Positions 58,458 to 64,000 of a stretch of 64,000 nucleotides of DNA are shown in pieces. Source of the DNA: Streptomyces sp. AC558_RSS880 (GTDB lineage: Bacteria; Actinomycetota; Actinomycetes; Streptomycetales; Streptomycetaceae); assembly GCF_019049255.1 (NCBI RefSeq), contig NZ_JAGMUJ010000130.1, positions 315,973 through 379,972 on the forward strand, read 5' to 3'. Position 1 is the stretch's first letter. Every line of letters starts with the position of its first letter. Made by a program: the position numbers and the translations under genes. Below the pieces are notes generated by a model. That model had not been told where the DNA came from. It searched no databases and was given only the letters and a program-made list of their open reading frames with translations.

Positions 58458-59435
58458 TCAGTCGCCCGGACCGCAGAGCCGGGCGAAGCGGCCGGCGTCG
58501 ATGTTGCCGCCGGACAGGATCAGGCCGACGCGGGGCGGGAGGGGGCCCGCGCGGCCGGTGAGCAGTGCGGCGAGCGGGGTGGCGCCGCTCGGCTCGAGGA
58601 CGATCTTCAGCCGCTCGAAGGCGAACCGCATCGCGTCCCTGATCTCGTCGTCGCCGACCAGCACGATCCCGTCCAGGAGCCGCCGGTTGAGGGAGAACGT
58701 CAGCTCGCCCGGGGTGTGCAGGGCCTGGCCGTCGGCGATGGTGCGCGGGACCGGGACGCTCACGCGCCGGCCCGCCTCCAGGGACCGCTTGGTGTCGTCG
58801 CCGGCCTCCGGCTCGACGCCGATCACCCGCGTGGCGGGGTACAGGCCCTTGACGGCGGTGGCGCTTCCGGCGATCAGTCCCCCGCCGCCGACCGGTGCGA
58901 GCAGTGCGTCCAGCCGCCCCGTTTCCTCCGCGAGCTCGAGGGCTGCCGTACCCTGTCCCGCGATGACGTGCGGGTGCTCGTAGGGCGGGACGAGGGTCAG
59001 GCCGCGCTCGGCGGCGAGGGCCTCGGCGAGGGCGACCCGGTCGCCGGTGTAGCGGTCGTAGGTGACGATCTCGGCGCCGTATCCCTCGGTGGCCGCGCGC
59101 TTCGACGGCGGCGCGTCCTCGGGCATGACGATGACGGCGGTGGTGCCCAGCTCCCGGGCGGCCAGGGCGACGGCCTGGGCGTGGTTCCCGGAGGAGTAGG
59201 CGGCGATGCCCCGGGACAGCTGGTCGGGGGTGAGCCGGGAGGCCGCGTTGTAGGCGCCGCGGAACTTGAAGGCGCCCACCCGCTGGAAGTTCTCGCACTT
59301 GAGGTGCACCTCGGCGCCGACGAGCGCGTCCAGGGTGCGGGAGCGCAGGACGGGCGTACGGTGTGCGACGCCCTTGAGCCGCCCGGCGGCGGCACGGACG
59401 TCGTCGAGGGTGACCGGCGGGATGGTGGTCGTCAT
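58458..59435 (-). CDS. PLP-dependent threonine/serine ammonia-lyase (no ACT domain)
   Basis: 325 aa, ATG 59435 with GGAGG upstream. The PLP Lys is in FQRVGAFKFRGAYN, the phosphate loop is VGGGGLIAG, and SSGNHAQAVA is the substrate loop. The length lacks the C-terminal regulatory domain of biosynthetic threonine deaminase (IlvA), so it fits the catabolic/serine racemase/3-hydroxyaspartate ammonia-lyase group. It would deaminate a hydroxy amino acid to a 2-oxo acid. Its start overlaps the stop of the DauR-like regulator by 4 nt, so the pair is one operon. Confidence 0.9.
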   Translation of the reverse strand: MTTTIPPVTLDDVRAAAGRLKGVAHRTPVLRSRTLDALVGAEVHLKCENFQRVGAFKFRGAYNAASRLTPDQLSRGIAAYSSGNHAQAVALAARELGTTAVIVMPEDAPPSKRAATEGYGAEIVTYDRYTGDRVALAEALAAERGLTLVPPYEHPHVIAGQGTAALELAEETGRLDALLAPVGGGGLIAGSATAVKGLYPATRVIGVEPEAGDDTKRSLEAGRRVSVPVPRTIADGQALHTPGELTFSLNRRLLDGIVLVGDDEIRDAMRFAFERLKIVLEPSGATPLAALLTGRAGPLPPRVGLILSGGNIDAGRFARLCGPGD

Positions 59436-60121
59436 GTGCTGCCTCCGGCGGGGGTCGGGTCGGTCGTCGTCCTGGACTGGGAGAGGTAGCTGTAGGCGGA
59501 GGCACGGGAGATGCCGAGCCGGCCGGCGACCTGCTCGACCGCCCGCCGCACGGCGAAGACTCCGCGGGCGTCCAGGTCCCGGAACAGCCGCAGCCGTTCC
59601 TCGCGGTCGAGCTGGGCCCAGTCCCGGTGCTGCCGCAGCTGGTGGGCGTCGACGATCGCCTCCACCACGGAGTCGATGTCGTTGCCGAAGGCGGTCGTCG
59701 GCGGTTCGGCGGAACCGGTGCCGAGACCGGCGAGGGCGCCGAGCAGGGTGTGCGCCCGGCCGACGGCGGTGACGTCGACGTTGACGCACAGGGCGCCGAA
59801 CACCGCTCCCGCGGAGTCCCGGAGCACCATCGTGGAGGACTTCACGAGGACGCCGTTCCCGGTCCGGGTGACGTAGTTGAGCTCGTCGGCGGCCTGATCG
59901 CCCCGGGCCAGCATCCGCATGCCGATCTCGCTCATCGCCCCGCCCACCGTCCGCCCGGTCACGGAGCCGGCCACGGCGACCACCGATCCCTCCGGGCGCC
60001 GGTAGTCGTGCAGCACCACCTCGCAGACCGGCCCGAACGTCGCGGCGATCCCGTCGACGAGCGGCGCCAGCGCGGCGAGGATCGCGTCCCGCTCGGCGTC
60101 CCGGCCCTGTGCGGCCGCCAT
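59432..60121 (-). CDS. YheO/DauR-like transcriptional regulator
   Basis: 229 aa, ATG 60121 with AGGAGG upstream. Residues about 10-130 form the YheO-type PAS-like domain (IAATFGPVCEVVLHDYRRPEGSVVAVAGSVTGRTVGGAMS). The C-terminus is a helix-turn-helix (FAVRRAVEQVAGRLGISRASAYSYLSQ). The family includes DauR, the repressor of D-arginine catabolism. Coupling to an amino-acid ammonia-lyase gene suggests that it responds to the amino acid being degraded. Confidence 0.88.
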   Translation of the reverse strand: MAAAQGRDAERDAILAALAPLVDGIAATFGPVCEVVLHDYRRPEGSVVAVAGSVTGRTVGGAMSEIGMRMLARGDQAADELNYVTRTGNGVLVKSSTMVLRDSAGAVFGALCVNVDVTAVGRAHTLLGALAGLGTGSAEPPTTAFGNDIDSVVEAIVDAHQLRQHRDWAQLDREERLRLFRDLDARGVFAVRRAVEQVAGRLGISRASAYSYLSQSRTTTDPTPAGGST

Positions 60122-60182
60122 GAGCCCACCTCCTGCCTGTTCCACCTACCTTTCTCAGACTATACGTCCAACTGCTGGATTT

Positions 60183-60806
60183 TCAGTCCAGTACCGGTTT
60201 CCGTACCGCCGTGCTCGCCTCCTCCGCCCCCTCCGCCTCGGCGACGAGGGCGGCGAGGGTCGTCCGCGCGCGGGCGACGCGGGAGCGGACCGTGCCGACC
60301 GGGCAGTCGCCGAGGGCCGCCGCCTCCGCGTACGGCAGCCCGAGCAGCTGCGTGAGGACGAACGCCTCGCGCCGCTCGTCCGGCAGCCGGTCCAGCAGGT
60401 CGAGCAGCACGATCCCGTCGTCGAATCCGGGCAGTCCGCGCGGCTGTGCCCGTTCCACGGTCAGCTGCCAGTCGGGGACATCCGCCGTCCGGGGCCGTAC
60501 GGCCGTGTACCGGTGGCTGTCGGCCACCGCGCGGCGGGCGATGGCCAGCAGCCAGGTGCGGGCCGAGGAGCGTCCCTCGAACCGGTGCAGGCTGCCGAGC
60601 GCCCGCAGGAACGTGTCCTGGGTCAGATCGTCCACCGCCTGCGGGTCGGCGCACAGATGGGCGACGTAACGGATGACGTCACGGTGCAGGGCGCGGACGA
60701 AGCGGTCGACGGCGTCGGAGTCACCGCCGCGCGCGGCCAGCGCCCAGGCGGTCGCCGCGTCGTCGGTGGGTCTTCCGGCAGGGGTGGGCAGGGTGGAAGT
60801 GATCAC
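60183..60806 (-). CDS. ECF RNA polymerase sigma factor
   Basis: 207 aa from GTG 60806, with AAGGA 6 nt upstream. Region 2 (about 35-100) shows HRDVIRYVAHLCADPQAVDDLTQDTFLRALGSL, and region 4 (about 130-190) shows LLDRLPDERREAFVLTQLLGLPYAEAAALGDCPVGTVRSRVARAR. There is no fused C-terminal domain and no zf-HC2 anti-sigma gene next to it. The upstream gene on the same strand encodes a Met/His-rich membrane protein that could take that role or be a target. Confidence 0.9.
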   Translation of the reverse strand: MITSTLPTPAGRPTDDAATAWALAARGGDSDAVDRFVRALHRDVIRYVAHLCADPQAVDDLTQDTFLRALGSLHRFEGRSSARTWLLAIARRAVADSHRYTAVRPRTADVPDWQLTVERAQPRGLPGFDDGIVLLDLLDRLPDERREAFVLTQLLGLPYAEAAALGDCPVGTVRSRVARARTTLAALVAEAEGAEEASTAVRKPVLD

Positions 60807-60959
60807 CTGAGGTCCTTCGCGGGGGAACCGGGAACCGCGGGCGTGCGCGGCCCGGCCGGCGGGGATACGGCCGCGGGCGGTACGCGGAACGAGGCTGTAC
60901 CGGCACACGGCCGGAGCCCGGGGCGCGCAGGGGCGGCCCCGGGGTGTCACCGGCTGCCG

Positions 60960-61595
60960 TCAGAGGGCAGCGGCCCCGGCGGGCGGACCGCGGGAGGTGA
61001 TCGCGTGGACGAGGAGGAGGAGACGCGGCACGCGGTCCGAGCGGCGGCGCCGGCGGACGCGGGGGGACGGACGGCGCGGCGGCACCGGCGCGAGGAACAG
61101 CAGCCGCATCGGGGCGGCCAGCCATCCGCCGACGGTCCGCAGCACCCGGAACACCGCCCGCTCGCCGTACCCGAGCCACAGGCCGCACAGCAGCGCGGCC
61201 AGCAGGTGGGCGGCGAGCATGCCCGCCGAGGAGTCGCCGGAGGGCGCCCTGTGTCCCTCCATGCCCGTACCCGTCCCCATGGGCATGGGCGTGGAGTGCA
61301 TGCCGTGCGGCATCGCGCTCCCGTCCATGAAGTCGGCGTGGGCGGGCTCCACCAGGGAGAAGGCCGAGTGCAGAACCGTCTGGGCGGCGACGGCGACGGC
61401 CGTGATCAGCGGCAGTCCGCGCTCACGCCCCGCGAGTCCCCAGCCCAGGGCACCGGTCACGGCCCAGCCTGCCGCCAGCGTCCCGAGGGGGACGTGGTCG
61501 CCGGACATCATGACGTGCCCCAGGGCGGCGAGCACGACACAGACGGCCGCGAACACCGCGGCCCGTCCCGTGCGAGCACCCCACCCAGCAGTCAT
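60960..61595 (-). CDS. Membrane protein with Met/His-rich loop (possible metal sensor or handler)
   Basis: 211 aa, GAGGGGTC before ATG 61595. About five spans are visible. A loop of about 45 residues between spans 3 and 4 contains DGSAMPHGMHSTPMPMGTGTGMEGH, dense in Met and His, as in periplasmic copper-binding segments; MMSGDH earlier adds to this. The C-terminal 60 residues are very basic (PRVRRRRRSDR) and would lie in the cytoplasm. I do not recognise a named family. It lies 153 bp upstream of the ECF sigma gene on the same strand. A role in copper sensing or handling is inferred from composition only. Confidence 0.7.
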   Translation of the reverse strand: MTAGWGARTGRAAVFAAVCVVLAALGHVMMSGDHVPLGTLAAGWAVTGALGWGLAGRERGLPLITAVAVAAQTVLHSAFSLVEPAHADFMDGSAMPHGMHSTPMPMGTGTGMEGHRAPSGDSSAGMLAAHLLAALLCGLWLGYGERAVFRVLRTVGGWLAAPMRLLFLAPVPPRRPSPRVRRRRRSDRVPRLLLLVHAITSRGPPAGAAAL

Positions 61596-61726
61596 GACCC
61601 CTCATCGTCGCACCCGGGCCCCAACCGGTCACCCGTGGATACGGTTTCTCCCACGCCCGCAACTCATTCCCCGGTATGTGATCCAGAACACCCTTCAAAG
61701 TGGTCGGAGTTGCGGGAAACGAAAAG

Positions 61727-61782
61727 GGCCCGGCCGGCCGTGGTCCCGTACGGGGGGAGCGGGAACCACGGCCGGCCGGGCC
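61727..61782 (-). terminator. Strong intrinsic terminator of the FG-GAP gene
   Basis: An 18-bp perfect inverted repeat (arms 61727-61744 and 61765-61782, GGCCCGGCCGGCCGTGGT and its complement) with an inner CCCG/CGGG pair. On the minus strand it is followed by CTTTTCGTTT. It starts 19 bp past the stop of the propeller gene. Confidence 0.85.
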
Positions 61783-61801
61783 GGTCAGGGGGCGGGTGGG
61801 G

Positions 61802-63883
61802 TCAGAGGCTCGTCTCCCCGGCGAGGCCGAAGAAGTCGTGCCACTTCCTGCCGTCGACGAAGCCGTCCGTCCCGTTGGACCGGTTCACGTAGACGTCGGC
61901 CAGGTCGTTGTGGGTGAAGGTGACGATGTCGTCCTTGCCGTCGCCGTCGTAGTCGCCCAGGTACGGGAACTCGCCGTCCGGCGCGAAGTAGTCCGCCCAC
62001 TTCTGGCCCGTGCCGAAGGACTTGCCGCCGGACAGGGCCACGTAGACGTCGCTCGCCTCGCCACCGGTGAAGGTGACGATGTCGTCCTTCCCGTCACCGT
62101 CCGCATCACCGACGCGCGGCCGCTCGCCCTCGGGGGCGAAGTGGTCGTGCGCCTTGTACGGAGTGCCGAACTTCCCGCCCTCGTTCAGGGCGACGTACAC
62201 ATCGTTGCCGGCGTCCTGGGTGAAGGCGATGATGTCGTCCAGGCCGTCCCCGTCGACGTCGCCGACGGCCGGGAACTGGGCCCAGGGCGCGAAGTCGTCG
62301 TGCCACTTCTGGCCCGCGCCGAAGGTGTCGCCGTCCGAGAGGGCGACATGCACATCGGCCGTGTCCTCGCGGGTGAAGGTGATGATGTCGTCGATGCCGT
62401 CGCCGTCGAAGTCGCCCACCGCGGGCACCTCACGGCCGGGGGCGAAGTGGTCGTGCCACTTCTCGCCCGTGCCGAGGGACTTGCCGTCGGAGGCGGCGAC
62501 GTACACGTCCGCGTTCGCGCCGTGGGTGAAGGTGACCGCGTCGTCCTTGTCGTCGCCGTTGAAGTCACCGGTCAACGGGGTCTCCCCGCCCGGCGCGAAG
62601 TGGTCGTTCCACTTCACCTCACGGCCGTCGAACCCACTGCCCGTGGACCTCGCGACATAGACGTCGGCCCGGTCGTCCTGGGTGAAGGTGACGATGTCGT
62701 CCTTCAGGTCGCCGTCGAAGTCGGCCGGGGAACCGCTCATCATGCCGCCGCCGGTGAGCCGCACCCGCATCAGGTAGACGTTGTACGGCTGCCACTGCGA
62801 CATCGTGAAGTACAGATACGGGCTGTTGGAGTCGGCCGACCACGGGTGGATGAACGACCCGTACAGCTGCGGGTAGTCGGCGCCGGACGCGACCACCTGC
62901 TTGCCGCTCCACGGCCCCCACGGCGTCGCCGAGGTCCGCATCACGATCGAGCCGCCCGGGTCGTCCAGGTACATCATCACGAACCGGCCGAGATAGCGGC
63001 TGTACTGCACGGACAGTTCACCGACCGGAGCCCCGGCGATCGGCGTGGCGGCGTACGGGTCGGTCACCCAGTCGCCACCGGTCCAGTACCGGTAGGCACC
63101 GGGCTCCAGGAGCTGCCCCTCGGGGACGCGGGACAGGAACACGTCCCCGAAGCGGCCGTTCCTGGTGCCGTACAGGTAGACGTAGCCGCCCTGCTTGAGC
63201 ATCGCCGCCATCTGGAACTTGTTGCCGAAGGACGCGTCGTTCTGCCAGCGGGCGTCGGCGTCCTTCACCCAGTTCTCGCCGTTGTCGTCCGAGTAGGCGA
63301 TGCCCGAGTAGTTGGTGAACCACTCGCCGCCCTTCGGGCTCCAGCGGCGCACCGACATGTAGTGCATGTACTGCCGGTCGCCGACCGAGATGCCGGCGGT
63401 GGGGATGGTGGTCAGCTCGTCGTTGTCGACGCGCTTGCACGGCAGGACCTGCTTGGCGTGGCCCGGGCGGTCCGTCGCCATGCTGTCGATGCTCATGCCG
63501 TCGGCCAGGTTGTGGTCCGCGCTGCGCGCCACCAGGTTGCAGCGCCAGTCGAGCGTGGCCTGGTCGCCGACGGCGGCACCCGGCCCCGTCCAGCCGTTGC
63601 CGTAGGAGTCGCCGAAGGCGGTGAGGATCTCACCCTTGCCGTTGTCCCACATGATGCCGAGGTCGGTCGCCTTCAGCTGCCAGCGGACGTCGGTGGCGCT
63701 GGTGGAGCCGGGGCCGGTCAGCTTGGCGACGCGCTCGGCGCGCGAGACGACACCGGCGGCCTTGACTTCGGCGGTGTCCGCCGAGGCCGCGGCGGTGGGC
63801 GAGGCGCCGGCGAACAGTGAGCCGATGACCAGGGAGGCCAGCGACAGTACGGCCGGGAGAAGTCTCCCGGTAGTGCGTTTCAC
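61802..63883 (-). CDS. Secreted DUF4185-like protein with six FG-GAP/VCBS-type calcium-binding repeats
   Basis: 693 aa. Of two adjacent GTG codons, 63883 is chosen, with AAAGGA 8 nt away. A Sec signal peptide (about 1-32, ending SPTAAAS) precedes a DUF4185-like domain (about 45-380, with LTAFGDSYGNGWTGPG, GIAYSDDNGENWV, and YLYGTRNGRFGDVFLSRVP). After about residue 386 come six repeats of about 50 residues, each starting with a calcium-type loop such as DFDGDGIDDI and ending KWHDHFAPG. The repeats would form a propeller. An extracellular carbohydrate-active or binding function is likely; the activity is unknown. Stop codon of a close paralogue lies 17 bp upstream. Confidence 0.85.
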   Translation of the reverse strand: MKRTTGRLLPAVLSLASLVIGSLFAGASPTAAASADTAEVKAAGVVSRAERVAKLTGPGSTSATDVRWQLKATDLGIMWDNGKGEILTAFGDSYGNGWTGPGAAVGDQATLDWRCNLVARSADHNLADGMSIDSMATDRPGHAKQVLPCKRVDNDELTTIPTAGISVGDRQYMHYMSVRRWSPKGGEWFTNYSGIAYSDDNGENWVKDADARWQNDASFGNKFQMAAMLKQGGYVYLYGTRNGRFGDVFLSRVPEGQLLEPGAYRYWTGGDWVTDPYAATPIAGAPVGELSVQYSRYLGRFVMMYLDDPGGSIVMRTSATPWGPWSGKQVVASGADYPQLYGSFIHPWSADSNSPYLYFTMSQWQPYNVYLMRVRLTGGGMMSGSPADFDGDLKDDIVTFTQDDRADVYVARSTGSGFDGREVKWNDHFAPGGETPLTGDFNGDDKDDAVTFTHGANADVYVAASDGKSLGTGEKWHDHFAPGREVPAVGDFDGDGIDDIITFTREDTADVHVALSDGDTFGAGQKWHDDFAPWAQFPAVGDVDGDGLDDIIAFTQDAGNDVYVALNEGGKFGTPYKAHDHFAPEGERPRVGDADGDGKDDIVTFTGGEASDVYVALSGGKSFGTGQKWADYFAPDGEFPYLGDYDGDGKDDIVTFTHNDLADVYVNRSNGTDGFVDGRKWHDFFGLAGETSL

Positions 63884-63900
63884 CACGTGTTCCTTTCCGG

Positions 63901-64000
63901 TCAGAGGCTGGTTTCGCCGGGGGTGCCGAAGAAGTCGTGCCACTTGCGGCCGTTGACGAAGCCGTCGGTGCCGTTGGAGGTGGCGACGTAGACGTCGGCC
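63901..64000 (-). CDS. C-terminal end of a tandem FG-GAP paralogue (partial)
   Basis: Only the last 32 codons are in the window. They encode ADVYVATSNGTDGFV and NGRKWHDFFGTPGETSL, nearly identical to the C-terminus of the protein at 61802-63883 (ADVYVNRSNGTDGFV, DGRKWHDFFGLAGETSL). The gap to the next start is 17 bp, so the two are tandem duplicates in one operon. Confidence 0.85.
   Translation of the reverse strand, partial: ADVYVATSNGTDGFVNGRKWHDFFGTPGETSL

Noticed and set aside
1..64000. CRISPR arrays, tRNA/rRNA genes, insertion sequences, prophage or integrated plasmid
   Set aside because: No direct-repeat arrays, cloverleaf sequences, transposase or integrase motifs, or abrupt composition change were seen on reading through.
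1..64000. TTA (bldA-dependent) codons in the listed genes
   Set aside because: Each TTA or TAA trinucleotide I checked was intergenic or out of frame. This was an eye scan, not an exhaustive count, so it is not reported as a finding.

Overview
The window is high-GC actinobacterial DNA, almost certainly from a Streptomyces chromosome. The evidence is a very strong G/C bias at third codon positions, a complete conservon (histidine kinase, roadblock, DUF742, GTPase, CYP157), a PAS/GAF/SpoIIE phosphatase, a perfect CebR box in front of a GH9 cellulase, an IdeR/DmdR-type iron box, and many start codons that are GTG or TTG. About 64 protein genes are supported, two of them cut by the window edges. 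I saw no rRNA, tRNA, CRISPR array, transposase or phage gene.

Layout. 1-13 kb: the end of a lactate monooxygenase-type gene, a membrane zinc-finger/ricin-lectin protein, a RHH/Fic toxin-antitoxin-like pair, a secreted GH9 endoglucanase, a SpoIIE-type phosphatase with a DUF4232 lipoprotein, an aldo/keto reductase, a LysE exporter, a CDF metal transporter and a glutathione transferase. 13-20 kb: a class I terpene synthase facing the P450 end of a five-gene, translationally coupled conservon. 20-32 kb: mostly single housekeeping or accessory genes (STAS, DUF4230, VanZ, SDR, HAD, two FUSC exporters, an epimerase, a ROK regulator, an APH-like kinase, an FBP zinc protein), plus a candidate structured RNA at about 25.3 kb. 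31-36 kb: an iron-box-controlled DUF2470 gene, a TetR/CYP102B pair and an ECF41 sigma gene overlapping a PIG-L deacetylase.

36-53 kb is the most coherent block. It is an L-rhamnose regulon, with an ABC importer, mutarotase and secreted BNR propeller protein on the minus strand, and isomerase, fused aldolase/dehydrogenase and kinase on the plus strand. A single divergent control region lies between them, with two good promoters and two near-identical 12-bp operators. A LacI regulator lies just past the importer operon, and lutABC follows the kinase, so rhamnose could be taken through lactaldehyde and lactate to pyruvate. 53-64 kb: a MacB-like ABC exporter, a MoxR/VWA pair, a cupin, a threonine ammonia-lyase coupled to a DauR-like regulator, an ECF sigma factor behind a Met/His-rich membrane protein, and two tandem FG-GAP propeller proteins, the second running off the end.

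Functions are assigned from recognised motifs and neighbourhood only. No database search was possible. Start codons were chosen by ribosome-binding-site spacing and overlap with neighbours.
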